A DNA stretch of 64,000 nt, taken from Mycolicibacterium brumae (GTDB taxonomy: Bacteria > Actinomycetota > Actinomycetes > Mycobacteriales > Mycobacteriaceae). Numbering within the stretch: position 1 is the stretch's first letter; each line of letters begins with the position of its first letter. A program made the translations under genes and the position numbers. A model generated the notes under the pieces. That model ran no database searches. It saw nothing but the letters and a program-made list of their open reading frames with translations, and had not been told where the DNA came from. The DNA is taken from positions 2,542,001-2,606,000 of the forward strand of contig NZ_CP104302.1 of NCBI RefSeq assembly GCF_025215495.1. The letters run 5' to 3'. This document shows, piece after piece, positions 44,185-54,011 of the stretch.

Positions 44185-46115
44185 GCGGCACCACCTGACG
44201 CCGCGCACTCGGCGCAGCAGCCGCGGGCGATGGACTCGGCGCGCACCAGTTCGACGCCACAACCGCAGTGGTTCGGCGTTGCGGGGGTGGCTTGGGATTT
44301 ATCCGCTACATCCGCTCCACCCGCTCCAGAACCCGGGGCCGATGGCGCGGATGTAGCGGATGTAGCGGATACGTCAGGGACGTACCGCGACCACGCATCG
44401 GCGAACTGCGCGGCGGTGTAACCACGGACACCACGGACCCCGGCGTGGAGCTTGGATCCGATGCCGTACTTATTGAGCCGCTGCGCCAGGCCGCGACTGT
44501 CGAGCGGTTCGCCGCGCCGGATGGTCGGCCAGGGTGCCTCATCCATCCCGTTCAGCCCAGAGAGCAGTTGTTCGGTGGTGAGCTGGTCGACCTTGGCCGT
44601 GGTGAACACGGTTCGGATGTCGCGCAGCAGTAGCACGCCGATACTGGGGGCGCGTTCCTTCGATGCCGCTACAAGCGCTACAGCCGCTTCTCGCGCACGC
44701 TTGGGCCAGCCACCGCCAGCCAGGTCCGCGACCGCCAGCAGTGCTTCCCACACGTCGGCGTCACGGTCTACAACTTGTGTGGGGATCTCCGGCCAGAAGT
44801 CGCCAGCCATCCGCTCGGTGACGGCGTCGGACACTGACCAGGCGGCCAGGCGTTCGCGCAGCCGATGCGCCTCCGGGTGGTTGACCCGAGGCCGCCACGG
44901 TTCGACGTGCTCACCGGGCGCTCGGCGGCGCATCCGCACCACCACCGAGCGGGTCATGATCGTGTCGGGCAGGTCGTCCAATCCGGCCAGCATCACCGCG
45001 CAGTAGGCCGGCAGTTCTTCGGTCTCGACAACCTTGCCGCGCATCACGCACCGACCGGCCATCGCGCCCTTGCGGTGCCCGGCGTTCAACATGCCGCGAA
45101 TGTCCTCGTTGTCCTTGGCCCGCGGCCCGAACACCGTGTCGACCTCGTCGTAGAGAATCGTCGGGCACCCTTCAGGATCGGACACCTTGCGGAAAAGGTA
45201 AGCCGGGCTCGTGTTCACCGCGTGCACCGGCCGCGGCACCAACGGCTCGGTGACCTCCAGGCCGCGGGACTTCCCCGACCCGGGTTCCGGCGACAGGAAC
45301 GCGATCCGCGGCGTCGACTCCCAGTAGTCCATCAGCCATGCGTGCACGATCCACAGCACATGCGCGGTCAGCGCGTGCCCGGTGGGATAGACGACGAACC
45401 GGGCCAGGAACGTTGCGATGGCGTCGAGCAGGTCGGCCCCGCCAGCGTCGGGGGTGGCGGGCACCAGCTCGTCGGGGCCGTGCCCGGCCGCCACATGGTC
45501 AGCCATGTCCTTGCCAACTGCCGCGACCATGACGGTGGTTGACGCGGCGATGCCGGCCAGTTGTTCGGCGACCTGGGCAGCGTGCTTGCGGCCCGGCTCG
45601 TCGTTGTCGGCGACGATGACCACCCGGCGACCCTGTAGCGGCGACCAGTCGAACAGGTGCGCTTTGCCCGCGCCCATCGCCGAGCACGTCGCGGCCAACC
45701 CGATGGACTCGGCGGCGTGCACACACTTCTCACCCTCGGTCACGTACACCGTCGCGCCGGCCGGGAACTCGGTGCGGAACAGACTGCGCCCCTTCGTGTT
45801 TCCCGACTGCCTGAACTTCTTATCGGGGCTGCGGTAAACCTTCCGACCGTCCGGGTAGTCGTACCGTGCGCCGTCCTTCGGCTTGTCGAACAGGTCGCCA
45901 AGCGTGAGCCCGACCGCGGCCAGAACGTCGGCGGTGTTCTCTCCGGCGTGACAGCACATCAGCACCTGAGACTCGGTGCCGGTGATGGACACCGAACGGT
46001 CAGCGGCACTGTGCCCGGGGGCCTGCGCCGATGCCCGGCTGTTGCCGCGGTGGACGACGGCCAGGCCAGCAGACTCGAAAGCTGTTGTCACGCGGTCGAA
46101 TGCGGTCGTGCTCAC
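44181..46115 (-). CDS. Primase/DUF3631 ATPase (phiRv1-type replication protein)
   Basis: This 644-residue multidomain protein has an N-terminal degenerate CHC2-like segment (CCHAGENTADVLAAVGL). A TOPRIM-type region about 118-215 has TEGEK (126-130) and VADND (168-172). A DUF3631 helicase-like ATPase from about 225 has Walker A SPEPGSGKSRG near 275-284 and Walker B TILYDEVD. The C-terminal ~35 residues hold a cysteine cluster (HCGCGVELV, GCCAECA). Together these suggest primer synthesis plus DNA unwinding or translocation for autonomous replication, as proposed for phiRv1 Rv1582c-like proteins. Confidence 0.82.
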   Translation of the reverse strand: MSTTAFDRVTTAFESAGLAVVHRGNSRASAQAPGHSAADRSVSITGTESQVLMCCHAGENTADVLAAVGLTLGDLFDKPKDGARYDYPDGRKVYRSPDKKFRQSGNTKGRSLFRTEFPAGATVYVTEGEKCVHAAESIGLAATCSAMGAGKAHLFDWSPLQGRRVVIVADNDEPGRKHAAQVAEQLAGIAASTTVMVAAVGKDMADHVAAGHGPDELVPATPDAGGADLLDAIATFLARFVVYPTGHALTAHVLWIVHAWLMDYWESTPRIAFLSPEPGSGKSRGLEVTEPLVPRPVHAVNTSPAYLFRKVSDPEGCPTILYDEVDTVFGPRAKDNEDIRGMLNAGHRKGAMAGRCVMRGKVVETEELPAYCAVMLAGLDDLPDTIMTRSVVVRMRRRAPGEHVEPWRPRVNHPEAHRLRERLAAWSVSDAVTERMAGDFWPEIPTQVVDRDADVWEALLAVADLAGGGWPKRAREAAVALVAASKERAPSIGVLLLRDIRTVFTTAKVDQLTTEQLLSGLNGMDEAPWPTIRRGEPLDSRGLAQRLNKYGIGSKLHAGVRGVRGYTAAQFADAWSRYVPDVSATSATSAPSAPGSGAGGADVADKSQATPATPNHCGCGVELVRAESIARGCCAECAASGGAA

Positions 46116-46381
46116 TCGGCCACCGCCTTGCTCGCGCAGACGGGGCCGATGAACCGGGCGACTGACTTCGGGTGCGTCAGCGGGTGCCCGCAGGACAGGC
46201 AGCGGACGGCCACCGTGTATCCCAGCTCGGCCAGCTCGGCCAACAGACGCGCTTCGCGCCGGTCCTCGGCGGTCGGTGCGGCGTATCCATCCTCGGCACG
46301 ATGGCCGCTAGAATTGCTGTCATTGGTGTTGTTGCGAGGGGCCCGGTGCTGTGGCGGCGCCGGGCTTTTTCGTCTACTCAT
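46112..46381 (-). CDS. Small zinc-ribbon-like element protein
   Basis: This 89-residue protein has a basic, disordered N-terminus (MSRRKSPAPPQHRAPRNNTN) and a C-terminal RCLSCGHPLTHPKSVARFIG...VCASKA zinc-ribbon-like motif. It resembles small phage proteins of the DUF6011 type. It overlaps the primase start in ATGA and the upstream gene in ATGA. Function unknown. Confidence 0.65.
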   Translation of the reverse strand: MSRRKSPAPPQHRAPRNNTNDSNSSGHRAEDGYAAPTAEDRREARLLAELAELGYTVAVRCLSCGHPLTHPKSVARFIGPVCASKAVAE

Positions 46382-46581
46382 GCCGCGCTCCCGCCGTCGA
46401 GTCCGGCCAGGCGGTCAGCGACCACGGCAGCGCGGTCACGCGGCCGGCCAGCGGTCAGTAGCCCGGTGATACGGGACAGTTGCTCATCGGTGAGCGGCGG
46501 CGCAGCAGCGAGAACGACGCTCACATAATCTTCGATGCGCTCGGCAGCGCGGTCGGTGGATAACAAAGGAAAACACCTCAC
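46378..46581 (-). CDS. Small element protein, candidate recombination directionality factor
   Basis: This 67-residue protein contains RIEDYVSVVLAAAPPLTDEQ, a segment that I recall from small phiRv1-type genes near the integrase, one of which encodes the directionality factor. The start is uncertain: GTG 46581 is the longest, and a TTG a few codons in is also possible. It lies two genes after the recombinase in the leftward operon. Only the position and this motif support the proposed role. Confidence 0.5.
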   Translation of the reverse strand: MRCFPLLSTDRAAERIEDYVSVVLAAAPPLTDEQLSRITGLLTAGRPRDRAAVVADRLAGLDGGSAA

Positions 46582-46647
46582 AAGGCAGCTTGAATCAGCC
46601 GCCTTCTGAGGCGATGGAATCCGGCAGATGTCCCGTACCGGGCGGGG

Positions 46648-47079
46648 TCACATCGTGCGTGACTTAGCCAATATAGCGCGCAGCTCCGACACCGTGACAT
46701 CAGCGCGGCCCGTGTCGGCCACCAGATCAAGCACGGCGTCGAGCTTGGCGGTCCGCACCGTCAGCGGATCCGCGCAGTACCGACACCCGCGGATGCGATG
46801 CTGACGCATGTCCCACCTGTCATCTGGGACCGTGCCGGCGGCGCGCAGCTTGGAGACCGTGCCGCGGCCGTCGAGTTGCTGCCAACCGTCCTCATGCCTG
46901 ACGAACCGGGCCAGCAGCACCCGGCGGTGCTTCTTCGGGTGCGCCGAGTTCTCGCACCACACCGTCAACCGGCCGTTGGACTGGCTCACCCCGAGGGCTT
47001 CACCAACAACCTTGTCTGTCGGCGCGCTCGCAACTTCTGGTTCTGTAGAACGCTCTTGGGCTTTCGGGCGTTCGTTCAT
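46648..47079 (-). CDS. Element protein with zinc-finger-like cysteines
   Basis: This 143-residue protein has a basic WCENSAHPKKHRRVLLARFV segment, then GCRYCADPLTVRTAKLDAVL, and a C-terminal helical region (VTVSELRAILAKSRTM). Four Cys/His could hold zinc. The start ATG 47079 overlaps the recombinase stop in ATGA; a GTG two codons upstream is also open. It is similar in position to Rv1585c of phiRv1. Function unknown. Confidence 0.6.
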   Translation of the reverse strand: MNERPKAQERSTEPEVASAPTDKVVGEALGVSQSNGRLTVWCENSAHPKKHRRVLLARFVRHEDGWQQLDGRGTVSKLRAAGTVPDDRWDMRQHRIRGCRYCADPLTVRTAKLDAVLDLVADTGRADVTVSELRAILAKSRTM

Positions 47080-48437
47080 CGCCACTCCACCCGGACGCGC
47101 TCGGGGTTGAATCCCTTGGATCCGCGCGGGGCGGGCAGGATCGTCACCGTCATCAGCTCCTGAATGATCTTCGATTTCAGGTCTGCCGATAGCGTCTCCC
47201 AGCGTTCGGCCACCGCGTCACCGGCGGCCAGCAGGTCTGCGACCGGGCTACGTCGGGACACCTCGGCCAGCGTGGCGTCCAGCTCTGCCATCTGGGAACG
47301 CAGCTCGGCGGTGCCGCGACGTAGCTGGCTGCCGTCGATGACACCTTCGGCGAATAGGGCGGCCAGCTCATCGAGACGGGCCTGAACCGCCGCGCGCTGG
47401 GAGTGCAGGCCGTCGACGTCGACCTTCTCGCCAGCGTCGAGCATGACGTGAATGTTGGTGCGGGCCAGCCTGCCCAGCACCAGGGTTTCGACGTAAGCGT
47501 CGACCGGCTCACCGCGGGCGACCACATGCTGATGGTCTTTGCACTCGTAGCGGCGCACCGTGGGGTTGCCTGATACGGCGTGGCGCATCACCCCGCCGCA
47601 CCGGCCGCACAGGTAGACCCCGCTGCCTATGTACTTCTTCTCAAACGATGTGCAGATGACGCGCGCCGGGTCACCGAGGTAGGCCACCAGGCCGCGGTGA
47701 GTGGTTTCGTCAATCAGCGGTTCCCAAGTGCCCGGCCCGACGATCTTGCCGCGGTGAACGCGCAGCGCCGCATAGCGCGGATTCACCAGCAGGGCGCGTA
47801 CGTTCTGCGACGAGAACGCAGCGCCGCGGGTGCCGGTCAGCCCGGTCTCCCGCCACTCTCGGGCCACCTGGCGCACACTCTTGCCCGCCAGAACGTCACA
47901 GGCCGCCGCGCGGACCATTGACGCCTCTGGCTCTAGCGGTTCGCCGGTGCGGGTGTAGCCGAACGGCCGGTTCGCGGTCGACCACTTCCCGGCCGCCGCG
48001 GCCTGCTCATTGGCCCGGCGGTGACGTTCGCCCTTGTGCTCAGACTCGGCGCGGGCCACGCTGCCCAGGATGCGGGCCAGCATCCGGCCGGAACTGTTCG
48101 ACAGGTCGAGGTCGCCACCCTGCACCGTGCGGATCTGCACGCCGCGAGAGTCGGCGATGTCGATGAGCCGTTCTAGATCCTTCATGGAGCGGTAGAGGCG
48201 GTCGGTGTGCCAGCAGACCAGGGCGTCGAACTCCCCGGCGGCCATCGCGGTCAGCATCGACTCGAACCCGGGGCGGGTGCGGCCGGTGAACGCTGACAGG
48301 TCGTTGTCGTCGTATCGGGCGACGATGGGCCAGCCGTTGCGCTCGGCCAGGGCGTCGCAGTCCTCGGCCTGTCGTGCCACGCCGAGCCCTTCTAGCTTCG
48401 GGTCACTGCTGATTCGGGTGTAGACGGCTGCGCGCAT
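47076..48437 (-). CDS. int: Large serine recombinase (phiRv1-type integrase)
   Basis: This 453-residue integrase has an N-terminal resolvase domain with catalytic Ser10 in AAVYTRISSDP, the AFTGRTRPGFESML and DALVCWHTDRLYR motifs, a recombinase domain (PFGYTRTGEPLEPEASM, AALRVHRGKIVGPGTW), a zinc ribbon (YLCGRCGGVM...YECKDH) and a coiled-coil arm around 330-400. It catalyses strand exchange at attB in a 13E12 gene. The gene starts 39 bp from the right attachment core, so its promoter probably overlaps attP sequence, and it leads the leftward operon. Confidence 0.93.
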   Translation of the reverse strand: MRAAVYTRISSDPKLEGLGVARQAEDCDALAERNGWPIVARYDDNDLSAFTGRTRPGFESMLTAMAAGEFDALVCWHTDRLYRSMKDLERLIDIADSRGVQIRTVQGGDLDLSNSSGRMLARILGSVARAESEHKGERHRRANEQAAAAGKWSTANRPFGYTRTGEPLEPEASMVRAAACDVLAGKSVRQVAREWRETGLTGTRGAAFSSQNVRALLVNPRYAALRVHRGKIVGPGTWEPLIDETTHRGLVAYLGDPARVICTSFEKKYIGSGVYLCGRCGGVMRHAVSGNPTVRRYECKDHQHVVARGEPVDAYVETLVLGRLARTNIHVMLDAGEKVDVDGLHSQRAAVQARLDELAALFAEGVIDGSQLRRGTAELRSQMAELDATLAEVSRRSPVADLLAAGDAVAERWETLSADLKSKIIQELMTVTILPAPRGSKGFNPERVRVEWR

Positions 48438-48453
48438 ACGGGCTACCTTATCA

Positions 48454-48477
48454 GTGCATCACCTAATGGTTGATTCC
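48454..48477 (+). other. Right attachment site (attR) of the integrated element
   Basis: GTGCATCACC (48454-48463) lies 12 bp from the crossover dinucleotide CC (48476-48477); the host 13E12 frame resumes at 48478. The run CCC leaves a 1-bp ambiguity, but the equal 12-bp arm spacing at both ends favours this placement. Confidence 0.8.
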
Positions 48478-48816
48478 CGAGACAAAGGCTGCACGAAACC
48501 CGGCTGCACCCACAGTGCCTACCGCTGCCAAGCACACCACCTCACCCCCTACGGCCGGGGCCGAGAAGGCCGCACCGACATCGACGACCTCGGCCTGGCC
48601 TGCGGCAGGGACAACACCATGGCCGACACCCACAACTGGACCACCCACCTCAACACCGACGGCCGCGTCGAATGGACCCCACCGAAACACTTGGATCACG
48701 GCCAACCCCGAATCAACCCGTACCACCAGCCCGCCGACATACTCGCCCACTTCCACAAACGCTTCCGACACCACCGGACACCAGGGACAGACCCACCCCA
48801 AGGCTCAGCACGTTAG
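48478..48816 (+). pseudogene. HNH-nuclease C-terminal part of the split 13E12-family gene
   Basis: This continues the DUF222 gene interrupted at 41143. It reads RDKGCTKPGCTHSAYRCQAH and then HLTPYGRG...DLGLACGRDN, the HNH fold with its cysteine pairs and His-His. An open frame from a GTG inside the element (48454) runs into it in phase, so a short chimeric protein of 120 residues could be made. Joined to the left piece it gives about 521 codons, normal for the family. Confidence 0.88.
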
Positions 48817-48903
48817 GGCCGCCAGCACCCCGACTGGCCCGACATCACCGGCAGCATCAACGGCGCGAACTCGGCCATCCGGCGCGCGCCGTAGGGTGAG
48901 CCC

Positions 48904-49377
48904 ATGGCTACCCCCGAATTCGTTCTGTCGCTACGCGAGAGAATCGGGCACGTCCCGTTGCCGCTGGTCGGGGTCACGGCCGTCGTGTTCAAGGACGACA
49001 AGGTCCTGCTCGGCAAGCGCGCTGACAACGGCGCGTGGCAGTGCGTGTCGGGAATCGTCGACCCCGGTGAGGAGCCGGCCGACGCGGTCGTCCGCGAGTG
49101 CCTGGAAGAGACAGGCATCGTCGCGCGCGCCACTCGGCTCGCGCTCGTCCAGCAGCTCCCCCGCATCACGTACGCCAACGGCGACCAGGTCGACTACCTC
49201 GACCTCGTCTTCCGCTGCGAATGGGTCTCCGGCGAACCGCACCCCGCCGACGGGGAACTCACCGAGGTGGGCTGGTATGGCTTGGGAGAACTCGACGCCG
49301 TGGAGCAGTTCCACGTGCGCAAGATCGCTTTGGCACTCGCCGAGGACGACCCGGCGCACTTCTCCGGCGGCTCCTAA
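48904..49377 (+). CDS. NUDIX hydrolase
   Basis: This 157-residue hydrolase has a complete NUDIX box GIVDPGEEPADAVVRECLEE followed by TGI (residues 50-72), matching G-x5-E-x7-R-E-U-x-E-E-x-G-U. It hydrolyses a nucleoside diphosphate linked to another moiety; the substrate cannot be told. It lies between the broken 13E12 gene and clpX and is convergent with clpX. There is no obvious operon partner. Confidence 0.9.
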   Translation: MATPEFVLSLRERIGHVPLPLVGVTAVVFKDDKVLLGKRADNGAWQCVSGIVDPGEEPADAVVRECLEETGIVARATRLALVQQLPRITYANGDQVDYLDLVFRCEWVSGEPHPADGELTEVGWYGLGELDAVEQFHVRKIALALAEDDPAHFSGGS

Positions 49378-49411
49378 GAGCCCGGGGGTCGCATCCCGGA
49401 GCGCGTGTCGC

Positions 49412-50695
<1,284 letters not shown>

Positions 50696-50910
50696 GAGGT
50701 GGGGCCCTACTTTCTATCGCCGATGATTCGGTGTTCCCCCGACGCTACCCGCACATCCGGTGGTGGTGCGACCCATAACTGCGAATAGCGCCGGTGGGAT
50801 TCCTGTGCGGAAAACATATCCCCTGCCACCGTCGGTTTGGCTGTCCGACGCGCGACGTCCCAGGGAGATTATCCACCCGCACCCTCTAGTAAACGGTGAC
50901 CTTTCGGTGG

Positions 50911-51564
50911 TCAGGACTTGGTGGCCGAGAGCTTCCGGTACTCCAGCACCGTGTCGATGATGCCGTAGTCCTTGGCTTCCGCCGCGGTGAGGATCTTGTC
51001 CCGGTCGGTGTCCTTGCGGACCTGCTCCGGCGACTTGCCGGTGTGCCGCGACAGGGTGGTGTCCATCAGGGTGCGCATCCGCTCGATCTCGGCGGCCTGG
51101 ATCTCCAGGTCCGAAACCTGCCCCTGAATCGCTCCGCCGACGGCGGGCTGGTGGATCAGCACCCGGGCGTTCGGCAGCGCCATCCGCTTGCCGGGGGTGC
51201 CGGCGGCTAGCAGCACCGCGGCCGCGGAGGCGGCCTGGCCGAGGCAGACGGTGGCGATGTCGGCGCGCACGTACTGCATGGTGTCGTAGATCGCCATCAG
51301 CGAGGTGAACGAGCCACCCGGGGAGTTGATGTACATGGTGATGTCGCGGTCCGGGTCCAGCGACTCAAGGACCAGCAGCTGGGCCATGATGTCGTTGGCC
51401 GACGCGTCGTCGACCTGCACGCCGAGGAAGATGATGCGCTCCTCGAACAGCTTGTTGTACGGGTTGGACTCCTTGACGCCGAAGCTGGAGTGCTCGATGA
51501 ACGACGGCAGGATGTAGCGCGACTGCATCGGGTTCACGGCGCCGGACTGGGCTGGGATGTTCAT
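50911..51564 (-). CDS. clpP2: ATP-dependent Clp protease proteolytic subunit ClpP2
   Basis: This 217-residue serine peptidase has the nucleophile in [15 protein letters not shown], the catalytic His in [10 protein letters not shown] and a downstream Asp ([13 protein letters not shown]). The N-terminal extension ([20 protein letters not shown]) matches mycobacterial ClpP2. Together with ClpP1 it forms the mixed essential tetradecamer of mycobacteria. The start overlaps the clpP1 stop in ATGA. Confidence 0.97.
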   Translation of the reverse strand: MNIPAQSGAVNPMQSRYILPSFIEHSSFGVKESNPYNKLFEERIIFLGVQVDDASANDIMAQLLVLESLDPDRDITMYINSPGGSFTSLMAIYDTMQYVRADIATVCLGQAASAAAVLLAAGTPGKRMALPNARVLIHQPAVGGAIQGQVSDLEIQAAEIERMRTLMDTTLSRHTGKSPEQVRKDTDRDKILTAAEAKDYGIIDTVLEYRKLSATKS

Positions 51565-52154
51565 TCGGAGCTCCCGTTCAGGTGGACGCGGGTGATGACG
51601 TGGTCGATGAAGCCGTATTCCTTGGCCTCCGGCGCGGTGAACCAGCGGTCACGGTCGGCGTCGGCCTCGATCTTCTCCAGGGTCTGGCCGGTGAACTCGG
51701 CGTTGAGCCGGTTCATTTCCTTCTTGGTGAGCGCGAACTGCTCGGCCTGGATGGCGATGTCGGCGGCCGATCCTCCGATGCCCGCCGACGGCTGGTGCAT
51801 CATGATCCGCGCGTGCGGCAGCGCGTGCCGCTTGCCCTTGGTGCCGGCGGCCAGCAGGAACTGGCCCATCGAGGCGGCCATGCCCATCGCGTAGGTGGCC
51901 ACGTCGCACGGCGCGAGCACCATGGTGTCGTAGATCGCCATGCCCGCGGTCACCGAACCGCCCGGCGAGTTGATGTAGAGGTTGATGTCCTTGGTGGGAT
52001 CCTCGGCCGCCAACAACAGGATCTGCGCGCACAGCCGATTCGCGATGTCGTCGTCAACCTGGGTGCCCAGGAAGATGATCCGCTCGGCCAGCAACCGCTC
52101 GTAGACAGAATCCGTGAGGTTGAGGCCGGACATGCCAGAACGCATCTGAGTCAC
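51561..52154 (-). CDS. clpP1: ATP-dependent Clp protease proteolytic subunit ClpP1
   Basis: This 197-residue peptidase has the active Ser in [16 protein letters not shown], His in [16 protein letters not shown] and Asp in [13 protein letters not shown]. The GTG at 52154 is chosen ([20 protein letters not shown]) because it matches the length of mycobacterial ClpP1 (about 200) and has GCAGG upstream; a frame to 52202 is longer than the family. It partners ClpP2 and the ClpX or ClpC1 unfoldases. Confidence 0.96.
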   Translation of the reverse strand: MTQMRSGMSGLNLTDSVYERLLAERIIFLGTQVDDDIANRLCAQILLLAAEDPTKDINLYINSPGGSVTAGMAIYDTMVLAPCDVATYAMGMAASMGQFLLAAGTKGKRHALPHARIMMHQPSAGIGGSAADIAIQAEQFALTKKEMNRLNAEFTGQTLEKIEADADRDRWFTAPEAKEYGFIDHVITRVHLNGSSE

Positions 52155-52212
52155 GACCGGTACCTGCTTTCTCGTAAGTGGTTCACGCTCGACACTAACC
52201 AACCGTGCGCGT

Positions 52213-52236
52213 CGCGCATGCCCTAGGACATGCGCG
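52213..52236 (-). terminator. 24-bp perfect-arm palindrome between tig and clpP1
   Basis: CGCGCATG and CATGCGCG arms flank CCCTAGGA. It lies 24 bp after the tig stop and 59 bp before the clpP1 start. It could terminate tig (hairpin without a U-tract) or be an operator for clpP1P2, which are induced by ClgR in mycobacteria. The sequence alone does not decide. Confidence 0.5.
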
Positions 52237-52259
52237 TTCGCTCACAGCATGTCTCGGTC

Positions 52260-53636
52260 CTAGTCGGACAGCGCCTCTTCGACCGCCGCGGCGTCCTCGG
52301 CCGCGGTCTCCGGGGAGGCGTTGCCGAAGAACTCGGAGGTGTCGACGACATTGCCGTCGCTGTCGGTGACAGTGGCGGCCTCGACGACGGCGGCGACGGT
52401 CAGACCGCGGCGGACGTCGGCGAACACCTGGGGCAGTTGGTTGTTCTGCTGCAGGATCCCCAGCAGCTGCTGCGGCTCGATGCCGTACTGACGCGACATC
52501 AGGGCCAGGCGCTCCATCAGATCCTGCTGGCCGACCTGGATGCCCAGGTCATCGGCGACGGCGTCCATCAGCAGCTGGGTGCGCAGCGCCTTCTCGGCGT
52601 TGCTGCGGGTCTCGGCGTCCCACTCCTCGCGGCTGCTGCCCTGCTCCTTGAGCTGCTCGGCGAAGGCGTCCTCGTCGTGGTCCAGCTCGTGGACCGCGTT
52701 GTGCACGATCTCCCCGATGTGGTCTTCCAGGATCTTCTCCGGCAGCGGCACCTCGACCTGCTCCAGCAGGGTCTCCAGCGCGGTGTCGCGGATCTTCTCG
52801 GCCTGCTGGATGCGCTTGAAGCGCTCCACCTGCTCGCGCAGGTTCGACTTCAGCTCATCGATGGTGTCGAACTCGCTGGCCAGCTGGGCGAACTCGTCGT
52901 CGACCTCGGGCAGCTCGCGCTCCTTGACGGAGCCGACGGTGACGGTGACGTCGGCGTCCTTGCCTGCGTACTCGCCGGCGGCGAGCTTGGTGGTGAAGGT
53001 CTTGGACTCGCCGGCGTTCAAACCGATCAGCGCCTCGTCCAGGCCGTCGATCAGCTGGCCGGAGCCGACCTCATGGCTCAGGCCCTCGGTCGTGGCCTCC
53101 GGGACGTCCTCACCGTCGACGGTGGCGGTCAGGTCGATGGAGACGAAGTCGCCGTCGGCGACCGGGCGGTCCACGCCGGTCAGGGTGCCGAACCGGGCGC
53201 GCAGCGAATCGAGTTCCTTCTCGACATCGGCGTCATCGATTTCGATGGCGTCGACGGAGATGTTCAGCGTGGACAGATCCGGCAGGTCGATCTCGGGCCG
53301 GACATCGACCTCGGCGGTGAAGTGCAGTTCCTCGCCGTCCTCGAGCTTGGTGATGTCGATGTCGGGCTGGCCGAGCGGCTTGATCTCGTTGGCGGCGACA
53401 GCCTCGCTGTAGCGGTTGGGCAGCGCGTCGTTGACGACCTGCTCCAGGATCGCGGCGCGGCCGACGCGGGCTTCGAGCAGCTTGGCCGGGGCCTTGCCGG
53501 GCCGGAAGCCGGGCAGCCGGACCTGCTGGGCCAGTTGCTTGAAGGCGCGGTCGAAGTCGCCCTTGAGCTCCTCGAAGGGCACCTCAACGGTGAGGCGAAC
53601 CCGGGTGGGGCTCAGGTTCTCGACGGTGCTCTTCAC
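52260..53636 (-). CDS. tig: Trigger factor
   Basis: This 458-residue ribosome-bound chaperone and peptidyl-prolyl isomerase has an N-terminal ribosome-binding domain with the [15 protein letters not shown] signature (near residue 40). A PPIase domain is at about 150-240 ([20 protein letters not shown]), then a long helical C-terminal domain ending in an acidic tail. It lies upstream of clpP1P2 as in Rv2462c. The next feature upstream on the same strand is tRNA-Pro. Confidence 0.96.
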   Translation of the reverse strand: MKSTVENLSPTRVRLTVEVPFEELKGDFDRAFKQLAQQVRLPGFRPGKAPAKLLEARVGRAAILEQVVNDALPNRYSEAVAANEIKPLGQPDIDITKLEDGEELHFTAEVDVRPEIDLPDLSTLNISVDAIEIDDADVEKELDSLRARFGTLTGVDRPVADGDFVSIDLTATVDGEDVPEATTEGLSHEVGSGQLIDGLDEALIGLNAGESKTFTTKLAAGEYAGKDADVTVTVGSVKERELPEVDDEFAQLASEFDTIDELKSNLREQVERFKRIQQAEKIRDTALETLLEQVEVPLPEKILEDHIGEIVHNAVHELDHDEDAFAEQLKEQGSSREEWDAETRSNAEKALRTQLLMDAVADDLGIQVGQQDLMERLALMSRQYGIEPQQLLGILQQNNQLPQVFADVRRGLTVAAVVEAATVTDSDGNVVDTSEFFGNASPETAAEDAAAVEEALSD

Positions 53637-53705
53637 TGCTGCTCCTTGCGTGTTTTGTTCGGTGTGCGGTCGGTCTGGGTCGTGCGGGTGGTCTGGTCGT
53701 GCTGG

Positions 53706-53779
53706 TCGGGGTGACAGGATTTGAACCTGCGGCCTTCCGCTCCCAAAGCGGATGCGCTACCAAGCTGCGCTACACCCCG
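53706..53779 (-). tRNA. tRNA-Pro (anticodon TGG)
   Basis: A 74-nt cloverleaf on the minus strand has acceptor stem CGGGGTG/CACCCCG, anticodon stem TCCGC/GCGGA with loop TTTGGGA (TGG) and T-arm GGTTCAAATCC. No encoded CCA. It lies just upstream of tig. Confidence 0.95.
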
Positions 53780-53898
53780 GTACTTAGCCCCCGGCATCCT
53801 ACGGCCCGCGGCATGGCAAGAGCCAAGCCAGGCGGGCATTGGGCGCCCCGGCTTGGCGCTGGCCGCGGTCGGACCGTACAGTCTGGCATCGAGTACAT

Positions 53899-53972
53899 GC
53901 GGGCGTAGCTCAATGGTAGAGCCTCAGTCTTCCAAACTGATTACGCGGGTTCGATTCCCGTCGCCCGCTCCA
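53899..53972 (+). tRNA. tRNA-Gly (anticodon TCC)
   Basis: A 74-nt cloverleaf including encoded CCA has acceptor stem GCGGGCG/CGCCCGC, anticodon stem TCAGT/ACTGA with loop CTTCCAA (TCC) and T-arm GGGTTCGATTCCC. It reads away from tRNA-Pro. Confidence 0.95.
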
Positions 53973-54011
53973 GCAGTTCGGCGCGATCAGCCCGGCGGCG
54001 CGACCTCGCCG

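Larger units (their letters stand above)
41144..48477. mobile_element. phiRv1-like serine-recombinase element (7.3-kb satellite-like prophage)
   Basis: The element lies inside a DUF222/HNH gene, the same kind of target used by phiRv1 in M. tuberculosis (REP13E12). Gene order from the left: two short rightward genes with a terminator, then a long leftward operon read from the right end (recombinase, zinc-finger gene, small genes, primase/DUF3631 ATPase, hypothetical, WhiB-like, hypothetical, capsid, 46-codon gene). Most operon genes overlap by ATGA or GTGA. Joining 41143 to 48478 restores the host frame. Terminase, portal, protease and tail genes are not seen, so mobilisation by a helper phage is plausible. 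Confidence 0.88.
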
